Assembly: GCA_016711705.1 (NCBI GenBank)
Contig: JADJSK010000001.1
Span: forward strand, 620,001-684,000
Direction: 5' to 3'
Length of the DNA stretch: 64,000 nucleotides
Source: Candidatus Brachybacter algidus
GTDB taxonomy: Bacteria > Bacteroidota > Bacteroidia > Chitinophagales > Saprospiraceae
Shown here: positions 10,268 through 20,084 of the stretch, one piece after another
Layout of the letters: the number at the start of each line of letters is the position of its first letter
How positions within the stretch are numbered: position 1 is the first letter of the stretch
The notes under the pieces: generated by a model
Database searches by the model: none
The model's input: the letters and a program-made list of their open reading frames with translations, nothing else
Told to the model about the DNA's origin: nothing
Program-made: the position numbers and the translations under genes

Positions 10268-12103
10268 TTACATTCTTTCGGGCATTTCAATTCCTAATAA
10301 TAACATCCCTGTTTTTAAAAATGAAGCAATTTTGTCAATTAGATATAATCTGAATTGTTTTTCTTCATCAGAGGCAGCTGTAAGGATCGGAACATCGTGG
10401 TAATAGCGGTGAAGGCTCTTGGCTAAAGAGAATAAATAGTTTGCAATTTGTGAAGGATCAAAATTTTCTGCAGCTTCTACGACGACTGACTTATATTGGT
10501 CTAGTTGCTTGATCAATTCAATTTCCGAGGAAGTCATCTTTAGTTTAATATCTGTTAGTTCTTGAAGGGATGATCGCTCTTTCCTTAAGATTGATTGTAT
10601 TCTGACATAAGCATTTTGAACATAAGGGCCTGTCTGGCCTTGCATATCAACAGATTCCTTCGGGTCGAAAATCATTTTTTTCTTGGGTGAAACTTTTATC
10701 ATATGATATTTTAAAGCTGCAAGGCCTATCAATCTATATATTTCGTTGTGTTGATCCACTGAAAGAGATGCTAGTTCTCCCCTTTCTTCTCCAGACGCCT
10801 GGGCCTCCGTAATAACCTCAGCTATCAAGTCATCAGCGTCAACAACTGTTCCTTCACGCGACTTCATTTTGCCTGTAGGCAGCTCTACCATGCCATAAGA
10901 CAGGTGGAATAAATGATCTGCATATGGCTCATTCATGGCCTTCATGATGGCAAATAGAACCTGAAAGTGATAGTTCTGTTCATCACCTACCACATACACC
11001 ATTTGATCAAATTTATATTGATCGTATCGTTGCATTGCTAGCCCAATATCCTGAGTCATATATACAGAAGTACCATCTGAACGTAAAATCAACTTGCGAT
11101 CTAAACCTTTATCAGTCAAGTCAATCCACACTGAGGAATCCGATTGCCGTTCGAATATACCTTTCTCTAGTCCTTTACTTACAGCTTCTTTACCAAGTAA
11201 ATAGGTTTGCGATTCATAATAATTTTGATCAAACTCAATTCCTAACTTAGCATATGTTGTATCAAATCCACTATAAACCCAGCTATTCATTGTATTCCAC
11301 AAAGCCATAGTTGCCGCATCTCCCTCTTCCCATTTATTGAGCATTTGGCGAGCTTCTAACCCCAATTCACTATTTGTATTAAAATATGTATTCTTATAAT
11401 TAGCAAAAAACGTAGCCTCATCCTGATTTTTATCTGATGCCTTATATAATGACAATGCTTCATCTGACTGCTGCCAATTTCTATATTCTTCCTTGAATTT
11501 ATTTTCAAACATGACATACAAATCTCCAACAAAATGATCCCCTTTCATCTTTTCTTTCTCAGGATCTGTCAATCCACCATATTTTTCATAGGCTAACATG
11601 CTTTTACAGATAGCAATTCCCCTGTCATTAATGACTTGGGCCTTAATTACATTATGCCCTAGTGCTTTCAGGATATTTGCTGAAGAGTTCCCAAGAAGAA
11701 TGTTTCTGATGTGACCCAGATGAAGCGGTTTATTGGTATTTGGTGATGAAAATTCTATTATAAATGTCTTTTTCTCATTTTCTGCAATTGAAAATTGAGT
11801 ACTTAATTCATTTAAAACGTTTGCCCAATAACTTTGAGATAGCGTAAAATTAAGGAATCCTCCAACTACTATAACTTCTGATATTCTGGCATCTTGCCCA
11901 TCCAAATTCTCCTTTAATGATAACCCCAGTTGATTCGGGTTCATCTGTAATGTTTTAGCAAATGGAAACAAAGTTACAGTGAAGTCACCTGTAATATCAG
12001 GTTTCGTTAAAGAAATAGGAATAATATCTGGGTTAATATCATGACTATATTTTTCACTTATAGCCTTGCTAACCAATGTTTGAATCGTATGTTGAATGTT
12101 CAT
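10268..12103 (-). CDS. argS: Arginyl-tRNA synthetase
   Basis: Attaches arginine to tRNA-Arg in the cytosol (class I). It has an N-terminal additional domain (about residues 1-100), the HIGH motif as HLGH at 128-131 in NTNKPLHLGHIRN, the KMSKS-equivalent loop as GKMKSREGTVV, and a C-terminal DALR anticodon-binding domain containing YVQNAYVRIQSILRK. At 611 residues it is slightly longer than E. coli ArgS. The gene is single, intact and divergent from the small membrane-protein gene at 12276. A good TTTG-N19-TAnnTTTG promoter sits just upstream. Confidence 0.97.
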   Translation of the reverse strand: MNIQHTIQTLVSKAISEKYSHDINPDIIPISLTKPDITGDFTVTLFPFAKTLQMNPNQLGLSLKENLDGQDARISEVIVVGGFLNFTLSQSYWANVLNELSTQFSIAENEKKTFIIEFSSPNTNKPLHLGHIRNILLGNSSANILKALGHNVIKAQVINDRGIAICKSMLAYEKYGGLTDPEKEKMKGDHFVGDLYVMFENKFKEEYRNWQQSDEALSLYKASDKNQDEATFFANYKNTYFNTNSELGLEARQMLNKWEEGDAATMALWNTMNSWVYSGFDTTYAKLGIEFDQNYYESQTYLLGKEAVSKGLEKGIFERQSDSSVWIDLTDKGLDRKLILRSDGTSVYMTQDIGLAMQRYDQYKFDQMVYVVGDEQNYHFQVLFAIMKAMNEPYADHLFHLSYGMVELPTGKMKSREGTVVDADDLIAEVITEAQASGEERGELASLSVDQHNEIYRLIGLAALKYHMIKVSPKKKMIFDPKESVDMQGQTGPYVQNAYVRIQSILRKERSSLQELTDIKLKMTSSEIELIKQLDQYKSVVVEAAENFDPSQIANYLFSLAKSLHRYYHDVPILTAASDEEKQFRLYLIDKIASFLKTGMLLLGIEMPERM

Positions 12104-12124
12104 GAATTACATTTTAGAAAGCCG

Positions 12125-12155
12125 CAAAATTAAGAAAATTAAGTGGTGGCGCAAA
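12125..12155 (-). promoter_or_regulatory. Promoter of argS
   Basis: On the minus strand TTTG (12155-12152), exactly 19 bases, then TAATTTTG (12132-12125): a full match to the Bacteroidota housekeeping promoter, 21 bases before the argS start codon. Confidence 0.7.
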
Positions 12156-12237
12156 AGAATGGGTTTGACAAAGCGTCTAAATAATTGCTTGCAACTTACA
12201 ATGTATATAAGAATTAGTTAATAAGCACTGATTTTCA

Positions 12238-12265
12238 TTGGTTTATATAATTATAGTTACCTTTG
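12238..12265 (+). promoter_or_regulatory. Promoter of the 12276 membrane-protein gene
   Basis: TTG at 12238-12240, 17 bases, then TACCTTTG at 12258-12265, ten bases before the start codon. The spacer is slightly short but both boxes are exact. The implied 5' leader is only a few bases. Confidence 0.55.
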
Positions 12266-12275
12266 TACATCGCCT

Positions 12276-12674
12276 ATGAATAAGATATTTATTAAATACG
12301 GTTTTCCACTCAGCTTGATCTTCATCATGCTTTGCCTTGCATTCAATAAGGATGTTGCTTTTTTAGTTCAATGGAATATACAATATGGACTAAACATAGA
12401 TCCAAAAGCCTGTTATTATATATCATTGATATATCTGAGTATTGTGACTTGCATCACTAGTTACTATTTTTATCTAAAGATGGAGGAAGAACCAAATGAG
12501 GAGCAACTTCATCCGGGTTATTTTACTTTATCATTTCTATTGGGTTTGCCTGTCGTCTGTATTGCAATTATCGGACCTTTTGCACACGGCATGATCGCGC
12601 TTACTATCTTGGCTTCGGCTACTTGGTGTTTTGTGAAAATATATCATGTGGTGGTGGAGTATTATAAGACATGA
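12276..12674 (+). CDS. Small four-helix membrane protein of unknown function
   Basis: 132 residues. Four hydrophobic segments are visible at about 10-31, 45-67, 82-104 and 106-128. An acidic loop (KMEEEPNEEQLHPG, 68-81) lies between helices 2 and 3, so both ends probably face the same side of the inner membrane. I do not recognise the family and see no catalytic motif. The ATG follows a promoter by ten bases. An array of TAATCGG heptamers starts two bases after the stop codon. Confidence 0.75.
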   Translation: MNKIFIKYGFPLSLIFIMLCLAFNKDVAFLVQWNIQYGLNIDPKACYYISLIYLSIVTCITSYYFYLKMEEEPNEEQLHPGYFTLSFLLGLPVVCIAIIGPFAHGMIALTILASATWCFVKIYHVVVEYYKT

Positions 12675-12675
12675 G

Positions 12676-12710
12676 TAATCGGTAATCGGTAATCGGTAAT
12701 CGGTAATCAT
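12676..12710. repeat. Heptamer array TAATCGG x4 plus TAATCAT
   Basis: Four perfect TAATCGG units (12676-12703) and one diverged unit, starting two bases after a stop codon. It belongs to a family of 7-base arrays seen at several gene ends in this window. Confidence 0.9.
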
Positions 12711-12901
12711 AATGTTCAAAATCACAGATTGAGTTCCATCATTCCAGAACTTCTATTTTCAAAATTTCCAATTAAAAATTACTATATAGTTAAACCATAG
12801 AGCCCATTAGCTTTTAAATTCATGCTTTACTCAACAATAAAAATACTCAAACTCCTTCGCCTCATTTTCAACTTTCAATTTTCAATTTTCCCTTCAACGC
12901 A

Positions 12902-14260
12902 TCAACACAAATGCTGAATAATATCATACTGTGTTAAAATATGCTTATGGCCCGTTCCATCCATTACCAGGACAGCAGGGATCTTCTTACTTATGTATTT
13001 TGTAAGTTCTTTGACAGAAAGAGATTCATCGACAATGGGAAATGGCTCATGCATGACATCTTTAACAAGCACATTGTCAATATTCTCACTATTTTCAAGT
13101 AAAGAAGATAAAATATCACTCTCAGTTACTGACCCTACGATTTGTCCATTTGAATTGACTACCATCTGAGAAATATCATTTTCTTTCATCAAATCGAAAA
13201 CATCGCGCAACTTACTTTCTGCTTGAGCACTAATTAAACTTGGATTGTTTTTCTTGCGGATCAGGTCAGCCAAGGTAAGATCCTGGCTTATGAATCCTCT
13301 GTCACGCATCCAGTCATCATTGTAGATCTTAGCGACATACCTTGAACCATGATCGTGAAAGATGATCACAACGACATCTTCAGGTTTTAAGCGATCCTTG
13401 ATCTGTAATAATCCTGCCAAAGCACTTCCTGCACTATACCCCAGTAACATCCCCTCTTCTCTGGCAAGTCTTCTTGCTGCTAGTGCGCCATCTTTGTCTG
13501 TGACTTTTTCAAAATGATCGATCAATGAAAAATCAACGTTCTTGGGTAGAATATCCTCACCAATCCCTTCCGTGATGTAAGGATATATTTCCTTTTCATC
13601 AAATATTCCGGTTTCTTTATATTTTTTGAATACAGATCCATAAGTATCAATCCCAATGATCTCAATATTAGGATTTTTTTCTTTCAGATATTTTGCGGTA
13701 CCACTGATAGTACCTCCGGTGCCAACTCCTACGACCAACTTTGTAATAAGGCCATCAGTTTGTTCCCAGATCTCAGGACCTGTGGACTCATAATGTGCCA
13801 ATGAATTGGCCATGTTGTCATATTGATTGAACCAATAGCTATTAGGAATTTCTTTGCTTAACCTTTCTGCCACAGAGTAATAAGATCTTGGGTCAGAAGG
13901 CTCGACGTTGGTAGGACAAATGATGACCTCCGCTCCTACTGCTTTTAGCATGTCCATCTTTTCTTTGGATTGCTTATCGCTTGTCGTAAAGATGCTTTTG
14001 TATCCTTTAATTGATGCGACCAATGCCAGCCCCATGCCGGTATTACCTGATGTACATTCAATGATGGTGCCACCTGGTTTAAGTTTGCCGGTCTCTTCAG
14101 CCACTTGCACCATTTTGAGTGCCATGCGGTCTTTGATTGAGTGTCCGGGATTGAATGTTTCTACTTTAGCCAAAACGAGACAAGGCAGTCCTTCGACCAC
14201 TTTGTTGAGTTTAACCATTGGTGTATTTCCGATAGTTTCCAGGATGTTGTTATAATACAT
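12902..14260 (-). CDS. Cystathionine beta-synthase (PLP domain plus two CBS domains)
   Basis: Predicted to condense serine (or an activated serine) with homocysteine to cystathionine, using PLP. Residues 1-330 are a fold-type II beta-replacement enzyme. NPGHSIKDR places the PLP lysine at 43, SGNTGMGLA binds substrate, and VGVGTGGTISG cradles the phosphate. EGIGEDILPKNVDF is closer to cystathionine beta-synthase than to CysK. Two CBS modules (about 335-390 and 397-452) form a C-terminal regulatory Bateman unit. The 452-residue length fits this class; CysK proteins lack the CBS pair. It is transcribed alone. A TACTTTCG box (one base off TAnnTTTG) lies about 40 bases before the start. O-acetylserine sulfhydrylase activity cannot be excluded. 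Confidence 0.88.
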   Translation of the reverse strand: MYYNNILETIGNTPMVKLNKVVEGLPCLVLAKVETFNPGHSIKDRMALKMVQVAEETGKLKPGGTIIECTSGNTGMGLALVASIKGYKSIFTTSDKQSKEKMDMLKAVGAEVIICPTNVEPSDPRSYYSVAERLSKEIPNSYWFNQYDNMANSLAHYESTGPEIWEQTDGLITKLVVGVGTGGTISGTAKYLKEKNPNIEIIGIDTYGSVFKKYKETGIFDEKEIYPYITEGIGEDILPKNVDFSLIDHFEKVTDKDGALAARRLAREEGMLLGYSAGSALAGLLQIKDRLKPEDVVVIIFHDHGSRYVAKIYNDDWMRDRGFISQDLTLADLIRKKNNPSLISAQAESKLRDVFDLMKENDISQMVVNSNGQIVGSVTESDILSSLLENSENIDNVLVKDVMHEPFPIVDESLSVKELTKYISKKIPAVLVMDGTGHKHILTQYDIIQHLC

Positions 14261-14350
14261 ATGTTATTATTCTGATTATTTTGAAGGGGCGAAAGTAGCA
14301 AAAAAAATTGAGGTTAAAAAGTGAGAAGGTAAGAAGGTGAGAAGGTGATG

Positions 14351-14975
14351 TGTGATCGGGTGATGGGTGATGGGTGATGGGCGATGGGCGATGGATCTGA
14401 TAAAATGTATCTTTGAATTCAAAATTTGCTAATTAAAAAATCCGTGAAATCCAATAATCCTTTTAATCCGTGATTCAGACAATGTGTGATCGGGTGATGG
14501 GCAATGGAACTGATTAAATGTATCTTTGAATTCAAAATTTGCTAATTAAAAAATCCGTGAAATCCAATAATCCTTTTAATCCGTAATTCAGACAATGTGT
14601 GATGGGTGATGGGCGATGGAACTGATAAAATGTATCTTTGAATTCAAAATTTGCTAATTAAAAAATCCTTGAAATCCAATAATCCGTTTATCCGTGATTC
14701 AGACAATGGGTGATCGGGTGATGGGCGATGGAACTGATTAAATGTATCTTTGAATTCAAAATTTGCTAATTAAAAAATTCGTGAAATCCAATAATCAGTT
14801 TAATCCGTGATTCAGACAATGGGTGATGGGTGATGGGCGATGGAACTGATAAAATGTATCTTTGAATTCAAAATTTGCTAATTAAAAAATCCGTGAAATC
14901 CAATAATCAGTTTAATCCGTGATTCAGACAATAGGTGATTAGGTGATTGCATGATCGGATGATCGGGTGACGGAT
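14351..14975. repeat. Five tandem ~112-bp repeats plus a partial sixth
   Basis: Units at 14351-14482 (longer because its heptamer block is expanded), 14483-14595, 14596-14706, 14707-14819 and 14820-14931, with a partial unit to about 14975. Each begins with heptamers of the GTGATGG type, then AACTGATAAAATGTATC, GAATTCAAAATTTGC, a CCGTGAAATCC-AATAATC block, and ends GATTCAGACAA. Differences between units are single substitutions. The tail block recurs at about 37065-37112, so this is a dispersed genomic repeat. It carries no ORF. The 70 bases before it (14310-14350) are an 8-base repeat (GTGAGAAG). Confidence 0.9.
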
Positions 14976-14992
14976 AATGTAAGAAGAGATAT

Positions 14993-17900
14993 TTAAAGTA
15001 TATCCAGTAATTCTTCCTTCGTCATCTTACCACCGCCCTGCTCAGACTTGATGAGATCTCCCACTAACTTCCTTTTTGATTCTTGAAGTTTCATGATTTT
15101 TTCTTCAATGGTATCCGGGCAAATCAATCTAACTGCTATGACATTTTTATTTTGGCCAATGCGATAAACGCGGTCAATTGCCTGGTTTTCTACAGCAGGA
15201 TTCCACCAAGGGTCTACAAGATAGACGTAATCAGCCTCAGTCAAATTTAGGCCAGTTCCGCCAGCTTTTAAACTGATTAGGAATACTCTAACGTTGCCAT
15301 TATTCTGAAATTCATTGACGCTGGCAGCGCGGTTTTTACTTTGCCCGGTAAGGTATTCATGCGGAATTCCGAAATGCACGAGTTCCTTTCTTACAAGATC
15401 CAACATACTGACGAACTGCGAAAAAACAAGAATTTTATGTTGAGCGGATTTGTTCCGGATCTGATCAATGAGGACATCGATCTTGCTAGAATGATCCCCA
15501 ATGGCGTCTTCTTCCTTTAAAAGCGCCGGGCTGTCACAAATCTGCCTAAGACGCGTCAACCCTGCTAATACATGCATATTGCTTCGTGACAATTCTGCCT
15601 CATCCTTGGCAGTGATGTAATCCCTTAATTCAGTTTCATGCTTATCGTAAATCCTGCGTTGCTCTTCTCCCATTTGGCAATAAATAACCATTTCAGTCTT
15701 AGCAGGTAATTCAGTGGCTACTTGCTTTTTAGTCCTTCTCAATATAAAAGGCCGGATCTTTTCTTCCAATTCTTTAGATCTTCTAACATCCTCAAATTGA
15801 TCAATCGGATTAGAATACACCTGACTGAAATACAATTTATTGCCAAGCAATCCAGGACAAGCAAATGATAGTTGCCCATAAATATCAAAAGTATTGTTCT
15901 CAATTGGTGTTCCTGTCAACACTAATCTATTGCGCGCTTTCAGCAGTCTTGCAGCTTTATACCTTTCAGACTCCGGATTTTTAATAGCCTGAGATTCATC
16001 AAGTATGACATAATTGAAGTCAAATTCTTTTAGAAATCTTATGTCCGACAACATCATGCCATAGGTAGTCAGTATAATCTCAAATTTTGAAAATTCTGAG
16101 TTGCTTTTTGGCCTATTCGCTCCATAATTTGTATAGATCTTCAGATCTGGTGCAAATCTACTGACCTCATCCTGCCAGTTGAAAAGTAAAGAAGTCGGGA
16201 CGACAACCAAATTGGTATTGTTAAGATGTTTTTCTCTGAGTGAAAGAATAAATGCAATGACCTGCACAGTTTTACCCAGGCCCATATCGTCAGCAAGGCA
16301 TCCACCGAAATTGTGATCATCCAGGAAGTTTAACCAATTTAATCCATCCTCCTGATAATGTCTTAATTTAGCTTTCAAATTATCAGGAACCTTAACTTCA
16401 GGTATGTTTTCTAGCTTTGTAAATTTGCTTTTGTAGTTCTCTATCTCAACGCTGACTTCCCGACTTAATACTTCATCTTCAAACAGTTCACTTAATTCAG
16501 TAAAATTGATCTTAGGCACCAGGATCATTTCCTCCAATACCTCGCCGGCATTGAAAAAATCAGCAAATTTCTTAAGCCAGATCTCCGGAATAATACCCTG
16601 ACTCCCGTCGTCCAATTGTACATATTTACTCTTGCTTTTGGCTGCTTTGTAGAGCTGTTTCAAATTCGCTTTTTGTTTGCCGAATTTAACATTCACATGT
16701 ATATTAAACCAATCAATTCCACTATTCACACTTATAGAAATATTGGCTTTATTCGAATTTAATTTGTTCTTTTTTAATTCATTGAATCCAAGTATTATAA
16801 TTCCTTCGTTGCGCCAGGTTTCAAATGCGCCTAGGAACCAGTCTTCATCCAGAAATTTATCCTTGTGCAAATAGAAATATTGAAATTCATTTAATTGCTC
16901 AGAAAATTCCGGATGCTGTCTTAATAATAAGGAAGTAAAATGAATCTCGAGTTGATCATCTCTTTCAACTTTAAATAAATTTCCGTTCTGGTCTTTATCA
17001 TAGATTTGCTTCCTTGAAAACACCGGGATTTCAACTTGTCCATATCTTACTACAGGAGTAATGTTGATAAAATGTTCCTGGTCAGTAAGATAAATGATAC
17101 GATGAATGTCACTTTCGTGCATTATAGAAGCGATTTGCTTCTTACTTGCAGCTTTTATAAATGCATAATTAATTGAAATTTGATTTTCTAATTCATCAAG
17201 AATAGAAGATTTAAATTCATCAAATTTAGATTTGTGAATAATTACTATTTCATTATTTGATTTAAAATAATCAATGACTCGCAGTAAGTCAGTATTTGGA
17301 ATTAAATACCATTTATTTTTTAATTCAATAAAGTATTTATACCTAATTGCCAATTCCTTAAAAGGTATTTGTTTGTCGCGGATCGTTATTTCACCAGTGA
17401 TCTCGTAGAATGGCTCTTTTTGAAAAACATTTAATTGAACGTCATTTTTTAATGGAAATAACTCAATTTGTTTTAATGAATTAATTGTAATTGTATCTGA
17501 AATTATTTTATCATGGAAATAAAATTCCAATCCCAAAGGATTTAAAAGCAATTGTTTTAAGGCCTCAATTTCAACTTTTGCATCCCCACCTCCATGGACA
17601 TTTTGCAGTTTTGCGACTGCTGCATAAAATTTTACATATGCGATGACCTCTGTATTATTAATTAATTCCAGGGGATCAAGTATTAGCAACGGGCTTTTGA
17701 TCTTGCCATTCTTGCCGGTCTCTACCTCAATTATTTCGGCACTTATTTGTTCATAATATTTATGCTTTGTAAATGCCACAATTTTCTTTGAAGAATCACT
17801 TGCAGGATTAAATGGTTTTGATGGTTCTTGAGGAAGTAACTTTAAACTTAAAGCTTCGTGCTCAGCTTTATCAAACCTAACTAATTCCTTGATTTTAGGT

Positions 17901-18340
17901 CTTATCTCATAGCTTTGTGCTAAATAAACCAGATCAAAATATAACTCACATTCAACTTCATCATCTATTCCGTAATTTTTTGCTGTCTCAATAATCTTGG
18001 CTTTCCTCATAGCTGTATCAAAAAAAATGCGCAGATAAGGATGCCTTATGATGTTTTGAATTACCTGAAACTGATGACTGCACATCTTTCGCTTAGACTC
18101 TCCGCAAGGACAGTTTAAAATTAAAGAATCGGAAAGTTGGCTGACAGAAACAATAGGATACTCTAAACCTATTGAAGGATTAGTAAACAATCCAAAATCT
18201 ATATCAATGATTGATGGAACAATATTGAAATAACCACGGGAGTTAGTATCCGCGAATCCTGCAGAATGTTTTAGAAGGACTCCATAGGATAACTCCGGAA
18301 CAGTTCTGTCGATGCTGTATTCATTGGCACGGTTAGTCAT
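14993..18340 (-). CDS. SNF2-family DEAD/DEAH-type helicase with SWIM zinc finger
   Basis: 1115-residue Swi2/Snf2 ATPase predicted to translocate on double-stranded DNA and remodel protein-DNA complexes, possibly including RNA polymerase as RapA does. The N-terminal SWIM finger has Cys77, Cys79, Cys87 and His89. A long unconserved region runs to about 640. Walker A is DDMGLGKT near 686-693, DESQ near 785, and LTGTPIEN follows in the SNF2_N domain. The helicase C domain ends with the motif VI form QAIDRVYRIGQ near 1058. It is intact and of normal length for bacterial SWIM-SNF2 proteins. It is a single gene; no restriction or defence partners lie beside it, so a housekeeping role is more likely than a DISARM-like one. 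Confidence 0.92.
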   Translation of the reverse strand: MTNRANEYSIDRTVPELSYGVLLKHSAGFADTNSRGYFNIVPSIIDIDFGLFTNPSIGLEYPIVSVSQLSDSLILNCPCGESKRKMCSHQFQVIQNIIRHPYLRIFFDTAMRKAKIIETAKNYGIDDEVECELYFDLVYLAQSYEIRPKIKELVRFDKAEHEALSLKLLPQEPSKPFNPASDSSKKIVAFTKHKYYEQISAEIIEVETGKNGKIKSPLLILDPLELINNTEVIAYVKFYAAVAKLQNVHGGGDAKVEIEALKQLLLNPLGLEFYFHDKIISDTITINSLKQIELFPLKNDVQLNVFQKEPFYEITGEITIRDKQIPFKELAIRYKYFIELKNKWYLIPNTDLLRVIDYFKSNNEIVIIHKSKFDEFKSSILDELENQISINYAFIKAASKKQIASIMHESDIHRIIYLTDQEHFINITPVVRYGQVEIPVFSRKQIYDKDQNGNLFKVERDDQLEIHFTSLLLRQHPEFSEQLNEFQYFYLHKDKFLDEDWFLGAFETWRNEGIIILGFNELKKNKLNSNKANISISVNSGIDWFNIHVNVKFGKQKANLKQLYKAAKSKSKYVQLDDGSQGIIPEIWLKKFADFFNAGEVLEEMILVPKINFTELSELFEDEVLSREVSVEIENYKSKFTKLENIPEVKVPDNLKAKLRHYQEDGLNWLNFLDDHNFGGCLADDMGLGKTVQVIAFILSLREKHLNNTNLVVVPTSLLFNWQDEVSRFAPDLKIYTNYGANRPKSNSEFSKFEIILTTYGMMLSDIRFLKEFDFNYVILDESQAIKNPESERYKAARLLKARNRLVLTGTPIENNTFDIYGQLSFACPGLLGNKLYFSQVYSNPIDQFEDVRRSKELEEKIRPFILRRTKKQVATELPAKTEMVIYCQMGEEQRRIYDKHETELRDYITAKDEAELSRSNMHVLAGLTRLRQICDSPALLKEEDAIGDHSSKIDVLIDQIRNKSAQHKILVFSQFVSMLDLVRKELVHFGIPHEYLTGQSKNRAASVNEFQNNGNVRVFLISLKAGGTGLNLTEADYVYLVDPWWNPAVENQAIDRVYRIGQNKNVIAVRLICPDTIEEKIMKLQESKRKLVGDLIKSEQGGGKMTKEELLDIL

Positions 18341-18464
18341 TAAATAAATTTCGCTTTAATGAATCAAAGTAAAGCATTAATTAATAACGAAAATCATAAA
18401 CTCAGATTTTTGTGAAGATTTTCATAAAAGACAAAATTTTTGAGTGTTGCATTCTGAAAACTTT

Positions 18465-18800
18465 TCAATCCAACAAACTTTTTTTTGAGGAATTATTCCA
18501 ACCAGCTTGATTTTCATAATCTACATAATAGATCTTGAGATCAGCTTGATTCTCGTATGGCACGAAGTAGATTTCTTTTTGAGATTGATTGCTGTAATTT
18601 GTAAAAAACCACTTCCCGTCATTTTTACCGGCTTGATTTTCATATTTTACTTTGTAGACTTTTAGATCAGCCTGGTTTTCGTACTTTACGATATATACTT
18701 TAACATCTGCTTGATTTTCATAGGAAACTGAATAAACCTTTTGCGACTTAACGTTAGAAAGAGAAAAAAGGAATAGTAATAAAGAAATAAAATATTTCAT
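18465..18800 (-). CDS. Small exported YENQAD-repeat protein (DUF6150-like)
   Basis: 111 residues: a signal peptide (MKYFISLLLFLFSLSNVKS) then about six short repeats with the pattern KVYxVxYENQADLK, spaced 13-14 residues apart except where KNDGKWFF intervenes. Alternating aromatic and charged residues suggest stacked beta-strands. From memory it matches the DUF6150 family, whose function is unknown. It ends in SSKKSLLD. It is a lone gene between the SNF2 helicase and the LysM protein. Confidence 0.75.
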   Translation of the reverse strand: MKYFISLLLFLFSLSNVKSQKVYSVSYENQADVKVYIVKYENQADLKVYKVKYENQAGKNDGKWFFTNYSNQSQKEIYFVPYENQADLKIYYVDYENQAGWNNSSKKSLLD

Positions 18801-18906
18801 TTGCTAATCTTTTTAAATTAAAATTAAAGATAACAAATGTCAGAATTTGATATTCTTAATTAATTCATAAAGTTTACCAACACATGATATGCCTTGAAAT
18901 ATATCC

Positions 18907-19945
18907 TTATTTGAGATAGGATATTCTTGTAAAAAACTTAGCATCCTTTGCGCCGAGTTTAGCAGCAACTTCTGGAGATACAATCACTTTGATATCATCA
19001 GGATAAGTGTTAGCCGGTATGGTACCTGCTACCTTTGCATAGATAGTTGTATTAAACATTGGATTCGTGATGCTGATGATACTTCCTACTGCTGCAGATT
19101 TATGCAGGACATATAAACCCTTACTGCCTTTTAATTCCTTATGCCAGAAAGCTGCACCCTGCTCACTATTGCGCTTTAGAACTGTCGAAGATTCTTCAAA
19201 TTTTTCTTTATTTGATGCTGGAGTATTTGTTTTAGCTTCTTCCTTTTCGACTTTGGCAACCGCTTCGGTAATTGTAGCCTTTATAATGGCTTTATCTTTT
19301 TCGGTGCTCTTAGGACTTGTCTCAGTAATGGGAGCTTTCGTAGATGATATATTTGGAGGTGTTTTCGTGCTTGTCGGATTAGCTTTTGATGCGGATACAT
19401 TTTTATCCGCAACTATAATTGCCGGTGTTTTCTACTTTTTTGCTAAATATGTCTAAGGGAACCCAACCCAACAGAAGTAATTGGCCCAATTTAAGCTCTG
19501 GACTCGTCATACCATTAAGCTTCATTAACTTTTCAGGCTTAATCCCAAAATAATTGCGCGAAATATTTAATAAACCTTCACTGGGTTTAACTTCATAAAA
19601 AACTGGAGTAAAGGAAGCCCTATTTTTTGGCAGTTCAGTTACTCTAATAAGTTTTGCACTAATAGGAACTTTCAATAATTCATCCACCTGGATCATTCTT
19701 ACCTTAAGTGCTGGGTTTAATTCTTGAAGCTGGGTTGTTTTTAGACCATAAAACCTGCATAGTGAATACAAAGTTTGTTTTGGCGCCACACGATGCATAA
19801 AATATTTACCAAAAATACTATCATTCTGAATGAAAATGGTGTCAAGGTAACTCAATACTGTAACTGAATCACCTGTGGCGCGAGCTTGTGTAAGACCAAC
19901 TAATGTAAACAGCAGTGTTAAAGATGCTAATTGTAATTTTCTCAT
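18907..19945 (-). CDS. LysM protein with C-terminal double-psi barrel domain, frameshifted
   Basis: An exported cell-wall protein, about 345 residues once repaired. A signal peptide (MRKLQLASLTLLFTLVGLTQARA) is followed by two LysM peptidoglycan-binding modules, about 47-95 (YFMHRVAPKQTLYSLCRFYG) and 116-165 (FYEVKPSEGLLNISRNYFG). The frame then breaks at KKVENTGNYSCG. Removing one A from the A-run opposite 19428-19431 continues the protein. Next come a Thr/Pro/Lys-rich linker and a C-terminal domain (GAAFWHKELKG ... LYVLHKSAAVGSIISITNP ... AKVAG), ending FFTRISYLK with a stop at 18907-18909. That domain resembles the RlpA-like double-psi barrel common in Bacteroidota LysM proteins. It probably acts in peptidoglycan binding or envelope organisation. 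Confidence 0.82.
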
Positions 19946-20084
19946 AATACTTAATAAATGCTATAATGATGTAACGAAAATTTAATGAAATTTCATTCAC
20001 CATATGACATCAAACAATAATAAACGTCATAATTGTTCCGCAAATATATTATTATTTTATCTAATATAAGAATTTAACTAAATT

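Noticed and set aside
14351..14975. Possible CRISPR array (regular ~112-base repeats)
   Set aside because: The whole unit is repeated without unique spacers and no cas genes are present.
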